Below, piece after piece: positions 1 to 10,752 of a stretch of DNA of 48,670 bases. The notes under the pieces are model-generated. The model ran no database searches and was not told the origin of the DNA. It worked only from the letters and a program-made list of their open reading frames with translations. A program made the translations under genes and the position numbers. Origin of the DNA: Zygnema cylindricum (Eukaryota; Streptophyta; Zygnematophyceae; Zygnematales; Zygnemataceae); NCBI GenBank assembly GCA_037447655.1, contig JBBHKE010002465.1, positions 1 to 48,670 on the forward strand. Reading direction: 5' to 3'. Every line of letters starts with the position of its first letter. Position 1 is the first letter of the stretch.

Positions 1-704
1 AATCAATAACTGTAACTGGACGCTAATTTACACATTGATATCCTAACAAGTATCAAAAAGGCTTGTGTGACTGTGATTGATCCTCAGCCATACTGAATTT
101 CTACTAGACGCAATAGCAGTCGTGTCTACCCAATTGATGAAGAAGAATCGTTACAAATATGTGGCGTGAAGTCGATGAAGAAGAATCCTTACAAATATGT
201 GGTGTGAATCTGTAATAAAGAGTTACCGCGGAGAAATATCATTAAACAGAATGAAATTACAAAGTTGGACATAGAACAGGATGAACATGCGAACGCACGG
301 AGCATTTTGTGCGATGTACGCATGAACGGTCGACATTCAAGATGCACATTGGATTGGACGACTTACATTGGAGCCGACTGCTTAGAACGGCCCTTTGGCG
401 GTTTTCGCCAAAACCACCATGGATTGATACGTGGCAACATCCTACAGGATGCCGAAAGAGGAGCAGACAGTACCATGACATAAAAAATGCCAGGTGGCAA
501 GCAAAGAGTGGTGCCGTATAGAAATTTTGGCGACTTTAGGGGCGTACTGTATTTTTTGTACATTTGTACATAACAGTATTGTGATTGATAGAGGGTTTAG
601 TATTCTGTCGTAGGTAGGTTTTCAGGACTTAAGTAGTTTTTGATACCCTCAAACCGAACTGAAATGTTACTACAACAAGATTTAAACATTGAAATCCTAA
701 CATG
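1..704. mobile_element. degenerate LTR fragments
   Basis: Two short blocks (about 7-45 and 652-704) match the U3 start of the minus-strand LTR that ends at 7391, reading TGTTAGKATTTCAATGT on the minus strand. The stretch 240-650 resembles the LTR at 28960-29260: both have a conserved word close to CGTGGCAWCATCCTA, a later GTGCCG, then AGGACTTA. No coding piece is attached. The edge of the window cuts the left side. I read this as two overlapping solo LTR relics; their exact order is not resolved. Confidence 0.5.
136..211. repeat. 38-bp tandem repeat, two copies
   Basis: A unit beginning GATGAAGAAGAATC recurs 38 bp downstream (136 and 174) with only a few substitutions. It lies inside the LTR-like debris and has no visible function. 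Confidence 0.7.
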
Positions 705-1297
705 TACATAGAACGGGAGAGGTACAACGGCCGCAAAGAGCATCCTGCATGCCGTCGGAATCGAAGGACGACATTTGTCCGAAAAATGGGAGCAGACGGC
801 CCGCGTGAGCCTTTTGGCAGATTGTTTATTTTATTTATGTGCTTAAGGTGTGTAATTTTCATTTACATTCCTTCTGAAAAGGAGCACACAAGCAACGATG
901 CATATTGATGGATGAAAAACAAGATAAGATGCGCAAATACAAGCGGAAGCAAAAATTAGAATCACCACAAGCAAAGGAGGCCATCTAGCAAAATTCCATA
1001 ATATTCACTCAATTTTTTTTTTCCAAATACAAAGTATACAATTCTCTTCCTTCCCTCTAAAGTTGTAAGCCTAAGTTCGAGTTTACCCTTTTTTGTAAGC
1101 GCACAAAAATGACAACATGTGCGCAAAATGTGCGCGTCAACCATACGACGCCAACAAACGAACTACAAAAGTACAAAAAACGATTCACACACCAAGTTGA
1201 GATTAGCATTTTATTAGTGTTGTGTAGGAGTTACAAGTACATCAGAACGTTGCTGAGTGACCCTAGACTATACATTGACTACACAAGCTGAAATCAC
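705..1297. other. unassigned intergenic DNA
   Basis: No convincing coding, RNA or transposon signal was found. The only open frames are short and have no recognisable motif. A poly-T run lies near 1013-1022. Confidence 0.5.
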
Positions 1298-1510
1298 CTA
1301 TCTACCTATTTTATTGTGGATCTTTGTTGGACTCCATCCATCTGTTTGATATCTTACTCCTTGATTTGTTGTTAGAACCTCTCCTGTGTTGATTGATTCG
1401 GCTATGGTCGTATGTGGTTTTGGAGATTGCTCCCCATTAGCCCGTAATGACCAATTCCGATTTTCAGAAAATTGGCACAAGTTTTCGTCACAATTTTGTT
1501 TACAATCCAT
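1298..1510 (-). CDS. possible small exon, unknown
   Basis: A 70-codon open frame on the minus strand with mixed, non-repetitive composition and an ATG at its right end, in otherwise AT-rich DNA. No domain is recognised. It could be an exon of a minus-strand transcript continuing from 2058-2936, because both lie on the same strand, but no convincing splice pair links them. Chance openness is equally likely. Confidence 0.15.
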   Translation of the reverse strand: MDCKQNCDENLCQFSENRNWSLRANGEQSPKPHTTIAESINTGEVLTTNQGVRYQTDGWSPTKIHNKIGR

Positions 1511-2057
1511 TGCAATTCTTCTCTAAACTCAGAATTATTAAATTTTATTAAAAAAAAAGAAAATTAGTATGTACAAACTGCAAACATTTGAAACCCAAGA
1601 ATACCTATTAATCTGCATTTGAATTCAAAACAATTCTTTATGCATGAACTTCTAGCTATGTACATCATTCCTAACCCTTAAAATACTGTAGATGACTTTT
1701 TTTTTTTCTTGGGTAAGTTATTTTATTTTCGGTAAGTTTGTGCGCATTATGTGCTTTGATTTCTCTTTGCCATGGTGAAACTGTTCTTTTATTTTTGTTT
1801 TTAAACTTACGCTTACTTTGATACTTTCCATGTCAAGAGTCGTTATTTTTTTTTGGTTTGTTTTTTTCATGCTACTTGTCTTTGGTATGTATGACCTAAC
1901 TTTTACAACATAAATGCTCAAAAGGTTTTTTTTCTCCTTTTCTAAATATGTGCACCTAACCGTAAACTCTTCCTTTTGATACTTGGCACTTTCGAACTAT
2001 TTCAAGAAGAGATATTTTCATTTGATTTGTCAAAAGGAAAAAAAACATGTATTGGGC
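1511..2057. other. AT-rich flank, nothing recognised
   Basis: Low-complexity T-rich DNA with several poly-T/poly-A runs lies downstream (minus sense) of the frame at 2058-2936. It would hold the 3' UTR of that gene if the gene is real. No repeat family or coding signal was recognised. Confidence 0.4.
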
Positions 2058-2936
2058 TCAAAATATTTGTCGAACGACAATAGAATCGAGCAAAAGACCG
2101 CCATCAAAATGAAAGATTTCCTTCAAATGTATCCCAAATTCTAGCAAAATCAATTCATCTGCTTCTCCTTCTCCTTCAACTTCCACTTCCCCCGCTTCCA
2201 CTTCTTGCCACATTACCCCTCTCTCCATATCTTCCTTTCTCTGTTCTCTCTCCATCTTCCTCCGTCTCCAAGCCAACTTCTTTCGCTCTAGTGAAACCAT
2301 TATCTCTTTCGCTCTCTCAAACTCTCTCACTCCCTCAGCATTTCTCTCTCCCTCTCTTTCCCCTCGGAAGCTTCCACCAGAGAGGAATGACCTCATCTGA
2401 TACCACCCCATTATAAACCATTCCCTCAACCCTCTCAAGGTTTTGACCTCTCTCTCCTCCCAAAAGTTCCCCATTTCCTCTCCTTCTTCCTCCTCCACAA
2501 TCCCACCACAAAAACCAGAATCACTAGGGCGATTCCTTTCTGGGTTTTGAAAAAGTACATTTTTGGCAGTTTCCTTCCCATTTGCAAAAGTTGTATCCAT
2601 AATCAAAACGAAGTAAGTCGACTCGCTCGAGTCCGGATCGATTGCCATTCGCCAAAAAACTTTGTATTTTTCAGGTGCCACGTGGCATTTGATATCTCCA
2701 CAAGCTTCCAGCCAACGCCGAGAATAAAGTGTCCGCGTCTTTTCAAAAATGGCGCCATAAATTCCCTCTTTTTTTGTCCTGTAGCGCACGTCATCGCCCC
2801 GTGGAATCACCAGAATCTCCGAAGCTGCCACGTGGACTACCAGAGATCCTGTCAGCCAATCAGATTGCCAGAAAAGCTTTTTGTCGGCGCTGAAAATTCC
2901 TTTTTTGAATCGGCGTAAAAGTTCGCGGGAATTCAT
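2058..2936 (-). CDS. hypothetical protein, about 292 aa
   Basis: Long open frame on the minus strand with non-repetitive composition and about even GC, which is unlike the AT-rich surroundings. I take the ATG at 2934-2936 as the conservative start. The frame stays open to an ATG at 3378-3380, but that extra part (148 residues) is mostly a Ser/Leu/Pro-rich translation of a GA/CT simple tract. It would look like a transit peptide only because of that composition. The core has an even residue mix in its first half and a charged, Arg/Glu-rich, probably helical second half (near minus-strand 2200-2350). No family is recognised. The pyrimidine-rich leader on its sense strand resembles those of the genes at 36.2 and 40.9 kb. 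It is probably a real gene or main exon; function is unknown. Confidence 0.45.
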   Translation of the reverse strand: MNSRELLRRFKKGIFSADKKLFWQSDWLTGSLVVHVAASEILVIPRGDDVRYRTKKEGIYGAIFEKTRTLYSRRWLEACGDIKCHVAPEKYKVFWRMAIDPDSSESTYFVLIMDTTFANGKETAKNVLFQNPERNRPSDSGFCGGIVEEEEGEEMGNFWEEREVKTLRGLREWFIMGWYQMRSFLSGGSFRGEREGERNAEGVREFERAKEIMVSLERKKLAWRRRKMEREQRKEDMERGVMWQEVEAGEVEVEGEGEADELILLEFGIHLKEIFHFDGGLLLDSIVVRQIF

Positions 2937-3061
2937 GTTCTTTAGAAGCTCCGGATTGGCCGAATGGCTGCAGAACCAATCAGAAAGGGCAGGAAAGAAA
3001 TTTTCTCCAGACTTGATCTGACGTGGCAGCTTCTCGAAAGAATTTGGAGACGGTTGCGAGT

Positions 3062-3470
3062 CGAGAGACGTCGGAGACGGAGGTGAGGGAGAGAATGGTC
3101 TCGAGGGAGGAGAGATCGAGGGAGTCGAAGGGAGAGAGGGCGGGGGGGGAGTGAGACATGCTTGAGAGAGAGAGTAGGGAGAAGAGGAGAGGAGGTTGAG
3201 GAAGAGAGGAGATGAGGGGATGAGGAGGAGGAGAGGAGAGGAGGAGAGGTGGAGAAGAAGGGAGAGAGGGAAAGAGGAGGAAAGGCAGGCGAGGGAAGAC
3301 GGTAGAGAGAATGCAGAAAAGGATGGGAAGATCGAAAGGAGAGAGGAAAGAAGAGATAGGAGGTAGAAATGAAGGGACAAGAGGGAAGGCGAGACCGGAG
3401 GGAGAGGAGTGAGAGTAGGGAGAGGGAGAGAGAATGGGAGTGGGATTCTAACAGAAGCCTAATAAGGAAT
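3062..3470. repeat. GA-rich (sense CT-rich) tract
   Basis: Plus strand is almost pure G/A (AGAGGAGAGG-type words). For the minus-strand gene it is a pyrimidine-rich leader of about 400 nt. It opens long Ser/Leu-rich frames on the minus strand that should not be read as protein without support. Confidence 0.8.
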
Positions 3471-4276
3471 TGCAGATTGGCGAGGTAGAGGAAAAGAAGA
3501 AAAAGAGAGGAAAAAATAGAAGAGAGAGAGGTAGAGAAGACATGGATGTGATTGGAAGGGGATTTGTCTGACAGGTTTGAGGTCAAAAGGGAGGGATACT
3601 TTTGATTGGTAGGAGATGGACGTGAAACGCGTTAAAAAGGAACGGATACTCGTTTTTGTTTGTGTGGTGTACACGTTTTTGTCAAAAGTCAGCGAATACA
3701 GATTAGGTGTGTACTGTAGGCGTTTAGCAGTTTCGGTAAAACGGTGAGCGGATTTACCAAGAACCAGACTGCAGGACAAAAGACAAGCGCAGCCGTCCAG
3801 CATTTGACATGTCAGAATATTGTTTTCAAGTTGAAACGTACGGCTAGTTCGCCGTTTTTTCGTTTTAACAAATAAAAGTGGGTCGTGATATAGTCCGTTA
3901 AAACTAAACAGTCTGCGCGTGTTTTGTACGGAAACTTAACGTGAGATTCACTTCGATCGAAGTGCGTGTTTTACTTTTTTTTTGCCCCGCCAATTTGTTT
4001 TCTTTGAAAAAGTACGATTCGTGACGGCCGGTTTCACGCGGTAAAGAAGTACATTGGTTTTTACGCGTGCGAACTCACATTTTCAGCGAAGAACTCGCCC
4101 GCCCGCCAAAAGGCTCATTAAGGACGTTGTCTTTTTCGAATTAAATTTGTGGACGAGCGAATCTGACTGTCCGTCCAATGGGAAGCGAGTCATTCTCACA
4201 TCCATTCGCTCTTACATCCGTTCGATCAACTTGTTGGCTTGGATCGGACGGCTTGAAGACGGTCAGCGGACAAAAC
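3471..4276. other. upstream flank of minus-strand gene
   Basis: No coding signal stands out. The stretch would hold the promoter of the minus-strand gene, but no TATA or other core element can be assigned with confidence. Confidence 0.35.
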
Positions 4277-4454
4277 ACAACAGTATACCATCCATCACTA
4301 TTAGTGTTAATAATTTTTAGGGTCACATGTTCGAATTTCAATTTGAGACCGCCAATCGGAAGCTGAGAATCTTACACTTCAATCCCATCCGTCAGATCCA
4401 CAAGTGTGTACGGAGAAAAGCTATTTTAGGCGTCCAGAAAAATATTACCACCAG
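4277..4454. mobile_element. MITE-like copy, one end lost
   Basis: The left end (4279-4315) matches the terminal motif of the MITE family here (TAYACC, then ATTAGTGTTAAT). The interior near 4334-4385 is the reverse complement of 33960-34003. GTGTACGGAGAAAAG at about 4405 matches the arms at 33.9 and 34.0 kb. The right terminus is missing where the next MITE starts at 4455. Confidence 0.6.
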
Positions 4455-4657
4455 TACACCGCCCATCGTTGTCAATGATAATAACACTAATTCTGTCGCG
4501 ACTTTTTTTGGCCAAAAATCACAAAATAGAGTTAACAACATTATTTAAGGAATTGGACCCAAATCCTCCACGTCACCTTGCACTAAATTAGTATTATTAG
4601 ATCTAACTTAGCGTTTACACTAATTTTTCTTCAACACTAATAACGATGGGCAGTGTA
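4455..4657. mobile_element. 203-bp MITE, copy 1
   Basis: Element with terminal inverted repeats (left TACACCGCCCATCGTTGT; right end complementary to TACACTGCCCATCGTTAT). A second copy of identical length lies at 39145-39347, with long identical stretches such as the region around 4509-4553. If the outermost TA on each side is the target duplication, the element is Tc1/mariner-like in behaviour. It carries no coding capacity. Confidence 0.8.
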
Positions 4658-4797
4658 GCGATACACGGTGTACTGTACTGTAATGTTGGGTACTGGGAAG
4701 TTTCTCATCGCCATAAAGCTGATGGGTGCCAATATATCACTCCGGTATCAACAAAAATTATAGTCGATAATATCGGTTTCGGGGAGGTGGTCAAAGG

Positions 4798-5255
4798 CAG
4801 AGGTCGCAATCATTTACCCGAATCCGTACACAACCGTTACCCGCCCACCCACGTCGGATCCGGAACGGATTCAAGTGCCGAATATTGGGGGCCGGCCAGA
4901 TTCGGGCGGGTGATTCACAAAAAAAAAAAAAAAAAAAACGGGTACGGTCGGGTAAGTAAAAAATAGGAAAATAACGAAGGTTTTGTACTGTCCATTCTAT
5001 CCAACACTTTTGTACTTTGTACTTTTGGTATCGTGGAAGGTATATGGGAGATGTACCACAAATTTTGTATTTATTCGGGTACGGCCGAGTACGAGTAGTC
5101 GCGAGAATCGAGTGTAGGTTAACTTTTATTTTTGTAAATATGTATCAAGTAACGAGAAATAATTTAAGAACGTGACATAACCAAGTCGGGTATCAGGTGT
5201 TCAGGTTTAGAAAAAAAAAATTGTCGGTTTCGGGTATACAAAATTTTGACTTTTG
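4798..5255. mobile_element. hAT-like element, right end truncated
   Basis: Starts with CAGAGGTCGCAA, the same terminus as the intact element at 34560-35365. It shares GC-rich subterminal words (GGATCCGGAACGGATTC) and a near-terminal CGGTTTCGGGTATAC that matches that element's other end inverted. The last dozen bases of the right terminus are absent. An 18-bp poly-A run lies near 4920. No coding capacity. Confidence 0.6.
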
Positions 5256-5313
5256 CAAAAGTCATAAAATTAGATAACCGAATCCGACATTTTTTTAAAA
5301 GGTATACAAATTG

Positions 5314-6488
5314 ATCAAGTCTTTATATGAACTTAAGCATGCGCCACAACTGTGGAACATCAAGTTGGATGAGTTCTTGATTAATCTTCGATAAATCCAA
5401 ATCAGTTAAGACCATTCTATCTATTCGTTTGAAGATGAGAATGATGTCATTTTTAGTGCTATCTATGTTGGCCATCTATTAGTCTTGAGCACGTCGATTG
5501 AATAGATCGATCAATTTAAAAAAGATTTGAGGAGTCACTTTGATAAGAAAGATTTAGGGGAGGCTAGATATATTATAGGAATTCATGTGGAAAGAGATAG
5601 AGAATAAAAAATGGTAAAAATGACTCAGAAAGAAGCAATAGGAAACATGTTAGAAAAGTTTCATATAAATAAACCAATAGTTGCTCTACTCATATGAACT
5701 TAAAGAAGGTTTCAGAGGGGAGCTTAGAGGGGGGAATAATGATCCTAGATGACCAAATGGATGAAAAAGAGAGAGAATTCATGAAACATATCCCCTATAA
5801 ACAGATCGTAGTAAGTTTGATTTACATTATGAAATGTACCCGGTCGGACATTGCGGCAGCAGTAAGAGTTCAAATTAGGATTTTAAATGATCATACGAAA
5901 AAAGAATAAGAGGCAACAAAGAGAGTGAAAAGATACTTGGTAGGAACAAGGGATCTATGGTTGCATTTGGGTGGGGAAAACACAAACATCACCACTAGAA
6001 GTGATGTCAGTTATGGGGATGTGCCAATGAGAAGATGCACCTTTGGTTATATTTTGCAATTTGGGTTTAGAGCTAGCTGTTAGAGCAGCAAGCAACAAAG
6101 TGTTATAGCTCAGTCCACAACAGATGCTGAATACATGGCCTCTATTTTTGCAGTGAAAGAATTAATGTGGGTAAAATCCTTACTCCAAGAGCTTTAATGG
6201 ATGAAGAGTGGAGTGCAAAGTGTGTTTTGTGATAATCAACCTACCATCACAATCGCAGCAAATCCTAAGCATCAATTTAAAGCTAATCACATGGATATCA
6301 GGTTAAGATTTGTGAGGAAGAAAGTTGAGAATAAAACTATTAAATTGGAATACAACCAGATGGGGAAATGGTGGCGGATATGATGACAAACCCGTGCCTT
6401 CTCCAACACTTTTATTTTGTAGAGAGACTTTTATTTTGTAGAGAGACTTGTGGGTTAAGGTGAAAAAGTGACTAAGAATTAAGAGGAG
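5314..6488 (+). pseudogene. Ty1/copia RT-RNase H remnant
   Basis: The plus strand encodes the end of a copia polymerase, broken by several stops and frame changes. Visible in order: SLYELKHAP (RT, near 5320), the catalytic box decayed from YVDD to YVGH (5464-5475), DLGEARYIIGIHVERDR (thumb, near 5550), the TRSDIA and KRVKRYLVGT motifs (5840-5950), DAEYMAS of RNase H (near 6125), and CDNQPTITIAANP (near 6230). A 20-bp direct duplication of TTTTATTTTGTAGAGAGAC lies at about 6410-6448. It ends at a purine tract that abuts an LTR start, so this is the 3' part of an element whose 5' part is missing. Not functional. Confidence 0.85.
6481..6488 (+). other. polypurine tract
   Basis: AAGAGGAG lies immediately before TGTTAAAAATGG. 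This is the normal position of the plus-strand primer before a 3' LTR. Confidence 0.65.
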
Positions 6489-6840
6489 TGTTAAAAATGG
6501 CAATTCTTAGGTCACTACTCTATTTTTCAGACTCAAGAGAGAAGAGAGAGAATTAGGCAGAGAGCCACCATACTTGCCTCTTTAATAGACAAATTGTAGA
6601 CTAAGGAAAGAGAGAGTGAGATAGAAAGAGAATGTATCAAAAACATTGGACTAGCTTAGATTTGATCTTAGGTCCTCGTGTCGAAGTTAATCGTCCGCCT
6701 CATCCGGTAAGTCGTAGAATAAGCATTATAGATGTAGCGTTCAATAACGCAATATACAGTTCGCGAGCAAATAATCCATTTAAAGACAAATCGAAGGAGT
6801 GAACTGTTATAAAATAGGATTATTTTACTCAGACATCTTA
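6489..6840 (+). mobile_element. 3' LTR of the 5.3-6.5 kb copia remnant
   Basis: Begins TGTTAAAAATGG directly after the polypurine tract. It is close to the LTR start at 28394 (TGTTGAAAAATGG) and shares the TTTGATCTTRG and CCGTCCGYC words of the other LTRs. The right boundary is not clear; 6840 is approximate. Confidence 0.6.
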
Positions 6841-7391
6841 CTCAGTCATCTTCAGCAGAGGTATTCAAAAATTAGTTTTTAGATATCAAGACAATTTTAG
6901 AATAATTTGAAGGTCTAGAATAATATATTCAGGCAAATTTTTACATCTTTTTTTTCCCTTAACTTCACTTCTTTTCTGATATGTATAAAAATACTCTACA
7001 CTCCTCCTAAAATGCTATCTCCCTAACAACAGAAACAACCTATAGAAACCCACTCTGAAAGGAAGTAAAAAAATTTAAAGTCGTCGCAAACAACAAGTGA
7101 AACGTGCGTTGTATAAGAAACTTTGGCGGACGAAACAATTAACACCACGCATAACAAAACACACACACCGAAATTGTAACCGAACCTTAAATGTGCATTT
7201 CGACTCAAAATGTTCTACATATTAAATAATTGCGAGACCGTACAAGACCAAAACAAAAGCACATAGATGGAACAAAAGCGAAATCAAACTAGACGCAACA
7301 ATTTTTCACCAAATCTTAAATTCAAGAATACTATTACCAAATTGAACTGAAACGTAACTACAACTAGATTTATACATTGAAATACTAACAA
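6841..7391 (-). mobile_element. 3' LTR of a minus-strand copia element
   Basis: On the minus strand it starts TGTTAGTATTTCAATGT at 7391, directly after a polypurine tract. Copies of its first 50 bp lie at 1-45 and 652-704. The left end is uncertain because it merges with the plus-strand LTR that starts at 6489. Confidence 0.55.
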
Positions 7392-7402
7392 TCCCCCTCT
7401 TG
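7392..7402 (-). other. polypurine tract
   Basis: Minus strand AAGAGGGGGAT followed by TGTTAGTA: primer tract and LTR start. Confidence 0.65.
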
Positions 7403-7783
7403 AATGTGTAAATCAAAAATAATCATAGTAACCCCAATTTAGGTCTTCCTCTGAATAGTACATTCGCAATTGCCTCCTTCGTCAACATATCTGCAACATC
7501 TTCCAAGGAAGAAATGTATTGAGATTGATTTTTTTTTTGTGCGCCTTAGTCACGCATAAAATGCAATTCTATGTGAGTGTTTTTCTTTCATTCATGAAAC
7601 ATAATATTTTTGAATAATGCCATATAACTCATACCGTGTGTAAGAATCGTTAAACATCCAATGGGAACCTGTTATTCAAATAACATATCTTTTAACTAAA
7701 CTAACGCTTTTGCGGCATGGCAAGTCGCCATATACTTAACTTCAGTTGAACTTAACGCGACGGTTGGTTGAAGTCGTGAACTC
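7403..7783 (-). pseudogene. Ty1/copia RNase H end remnant
   Basis: The minus strand shows the last part of a copia RNase H: VALSSTEVKYMA near 7735, HIELHFMRD near 7560, then DVADMLTKEAIANVLF and LGLL before the primer tract. It is interrupted by in-frame stops. It is cut at 7783 by an unrelated LTR, so the rest of pol is missing here. Confidence 0.8.
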
Positions 7784-7976
7784 TGAAAGATAACAAACCA
7801 AATAAAAGTCAAAAGCAACAAAAGTGTTCCTCCAAAAATTTCAATATATTAAGCACAATGCAAGTACACAACTCTTTTTTCTTCTCTTTCTAATTCTCGC
7901 CTTTCTACGCCTCCTTATTAAGCTACGCCTCTAAAAGATAAGTCTACCACAAAGTCTCAACAAATATATATCTACA
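7784..7976 (-). mobile_element. solo LTR, same family as 16819-17012
   Basis: About 193 bp closely matching 16819-17012. The minus strand begins near TGTAGATATATA and ends ATCTTTCA. It interrupts the RNase H remnant. Flanking 5-mers (AACTC and TGACT) do not match, so either the boundary is slightly longer or the flank has changed. Confidence 0.7.
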
Positions 7977-8305
7977 TGACTAAAAACGTGCTGGGATATT
8001 GTTGTTTCGGGTCATTTCGCAAAGCGTCATACCAACATTTATTTGTTGGACGTGAAGTGTCACTTCATCATACAATTTTTTTTTGATTTTGCGTACAGAT
8101 GTGTCCGTGAAGCCATACGTGTAAAGTCAATTTTTTGAGTTAGTTGTTTCGAAGGAAGAAAGCCCGTGCGGTATAACTTTTATTGCACTGTGCGACAGTT
8201 AGCTAGAGACAATCTTCGTCGCTACGCTAAGTCTTGCTTGTCTTACCTTGTAGTCTCTTAGTGCAGAGTAGCCAATATATAGGCAGCAGTGTAGGATGTA
8301 GAGTA
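7977..8305. other. unassigned
   Basis: No gene or repeat family was recognised. The first about 20 bp after 7976 still loosely resemble 17013-17032, so the LTR may extend further. Confidence 0.35.
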
Positions 8306-8552
8306 TGTTGAAATGAATAATGATTGCATTAATCAATCTATCTTAGATGATTAATCTTAGAGTAGAAATTATTTAAAGACGAGAGAGAAGAGAGAGAAGA
8401 GAGGAGAGAGACGATGTAAAGATGCTTCGGCCAAGAACACTTGTAAATCTTTTTGGCTCAATATTCCTCGTGTATTTTATGAGCTTCAGCTGTGTAATGT
8501 TTTATGTTTTGTGAATTTATTTGATGGAATGTCTTTTGCTTAAGATCCTACA
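8306..8552 (+). mobile_element. 5' LTR of plus-strand copia element
   Basis: About 247 bp starting TGTTGAAATG and ending CCTACA, followed after two bases by a primer site. It contains a GA-rich block at 8380-8412. Placement before gag supports a 5' LTR. Confidence 0.65.
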
Positions 8553-8554
8553 AT

Positions 8555-8566
8555 TTGTATCGGAGC
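8555..8566 (+). other. primer binding site, tRNA-Met type
   Basis: TTGTATCGGAGC differs at three positions from TGGTATCAGAGC, the copia site complementary to plant initiator tRNA-Met. It starts two bases after the LTR end. Confidence 0.65.
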
Positions 8567-8863
8567 TAGTGCTTCGGAGTTAGAGAGGGAGCGCATGGGG
8601 AGGAAGAAGAATAGAAATACTCCTTCCCCCATGTCGACTTCGGAGAGAGCAAGGAGTTCAGTTTTTCGCGTTCTCAATTTGAGGAGACTTAAAATACGGA
8701 GAGAAATTTCGAGGAAATGTTTGATACATTTATGAGATATGTAGATTCTCGTTTTCAAACTTAGCCTAGTGAGAGCAAAGAAAATACTTCCTTTTCGGCT
8801 ACCAATCCATTCATTAGAGGAGCTAATGAGAGTGAGAGAAAAGAGAGGATTAGGAAGGGAAAG

Positions 8864-10752
8864 GTGAACATACAAGAAGAAGAGCCAGAGTTTGACAAAA
8901 TATTAGAAAACGAAGAAATTTCTAATATGTCACGGAAATCTGTGGACTTTAATGACACCAATTATGCTGTTTGGAAGAAGTTTATTTCAGGCCAACTTAT
9001 TCTCCAGAAGCTTTGGAGAATTGTGAATGGAGAAGAGAAAATGCCACTCGAGAGTAAGGCACGTGCTCAATGGAGGATAAAAGATATTGCAGCAACGACA
9101 GGTTTGATGAAAAAATGCACTTTATCCGTGCTTGATAATTTCCTCGCTCACGGCACGGCCCATAAGTGTTGGCAAACACTTGAGGAGCAATTCGAGAAAT
9201 GCGTTGAGAACAAGGGTCAATATGTTTATACTCACTTTATGAATTTTAAAATCAAGTCAAATGAATTGATGGATGATGCCGTGAAGCGATTCAATATTTA
9301 TACTCGAGCAATTAATCAATAATGGCCGAGTTATCTTGGATGTAGATAAGTTAAGCATTTTTCTTAATGTTTTACCGAAGAAGCTTTCGCATCTTAAAGC
9401 GATTTTACGATCGAAGGCAGATAACACCTTCGGATTCACCGTCAATTTATCAAAATGTCAGAGGGAACTCCATTATCTTCTTCAAGTGGAGGAGGAGGAG
9501 TTCTTAACTCTTCTACTTTTGAGACCCGGAAACTTAATTATGCGGTGGAAGAAAGGGTGGTAGAGGAGGTGGCCCGAGAGGTGGTGGTGGCGGCCGAGGC
9601 AACAAGAAGGAGCAAGGTTGTCCACTGAAGGTCTCTTTGGATCTTTCCAATGTAACATGCTACCGGTGTAACCAGCTTGGACATTTGTCTTCCTCTTGTC
9701 CGGATAAGGACAAGCAATGTCATTTTTGGGGTAAGTGGGGGCATACAAGCCCTCAATGTTATGCGAAGAGTGGAGATTCCGGAAGTGGAAGAGGAGGTAG
9801 AGGAGGTGATAGAGGCGGCCGAGATGGCGGTCGAGGAGGAGGCCGCGGTGGAGGTTGTGGTTACGGTAATGCAAATTACTTTGACTATGGAAATGTAACC
9901 GGTGATGAGTTTCCGGTTCTTAACCTTACCCTTGATTGGGTAAGTAGGGTAGGAATTTTGGAGAAAGAGTGGATTATGGATACGGGGGTCATCTTACAAT
10001 GTTTACACGGATGCCATCTTGTTTGATGACATGAGGGAACTTACGGTTCCAAAGTTTATCACGGTTGCAAGCGGCCATGTCATTTCGGTTGGTACGGTTG
10101 GCACGGTTCAGCTTGATATCCTTTCATGGGATAATGATGGGAAAGAGAAATCAACGGAGCATCGTCTACAAAATACTCTTTATATTTCGGACGGTTTGGT
10201 TAATTTGTTTAGCGTTCCACAAATCCAAAAGAGTGGTGGAAGCCTACTTGCTAGAGGTGATCAATCTATTGAGATTTGGAATGAGAAGGGGAATGTAATT
10301 GGAGAAGGGGTTGTAACGGATAAGAATAATAGTCGGCTCTTATGGAGGAGGCCGAAATCTAATGTTCCCACCGAGGGAATTTCATATCAAATTTCGGAGT
10401 TGAAAGGTGATCTTACCTTATGGCATCATCTGATGTGTCACACATCCGAGGTAAGTTAGAAGAAGATGATTCGTCATTCTTCAGTGAGGGGTTTGGACCT
10501 TGCATCCGGTAAGAAGGTGAACGGATGCGAAGGATGTAGCATAGGACGTCAAATTCGGAAATCCCATCCGAATAAAGACATCAAACATCGAGCTCAAAGT
10601 CTTTTGGAGGTTGTTCACATCGATCTTTGTGAACATATTAAACCCGAGACAACTTTAGGTAATAAGTATACTTTGGTGAATGTTGATGACTTCTCTCGGA
10701 AGTCATGGGTTTATAAATTGAAAAAGAAATCGGATTCATCTGAAAAATTTAA
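8864..10752 (+). pseudogene. Ty1/copia gag-protease-integrase, broken
   Basis: Plus-strand polyprotein remains in several frames. Gag: the NYAVWKKFISGQL motif near 8960 and the CWQTLEEQFE block near 9170. Two zinc-knuckle regions lie at about 9655-9770 (CYRCNQLGHLSSSC, then a second in which the first Cys is intact but the spacing partner is lost), followed by a Gly/Arg-rich stretch. The protease motif WIMDTG near 9973 is followed by a frameshift. The pre-integrase region (LWHHLMCHTSE, then CEGC near 10523) and the start of integrase (HIDLCEHI, VDDFSRKSW) end at about 10750, where a minus-strand element takes over. RT is absent. Stops at 9320 and 10457 and frame changes make it inactive. It is about the same family as 17565-19914. 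Confidence 0.85.

Noticed and set aside
2547-2918. Plus-strand 123-codon frame
   Set aside because: Antisense to the longer and better-composed minus-strand frame; no motif.
2942-3803. Ser/Leu-rich frames on the minus strand resembling signal or transit peptides
   Set aside because: Composition follows the GA/CT tract; two frames are open at once. Only the non-repetitive part 2058-2936 is kept as a candidate.
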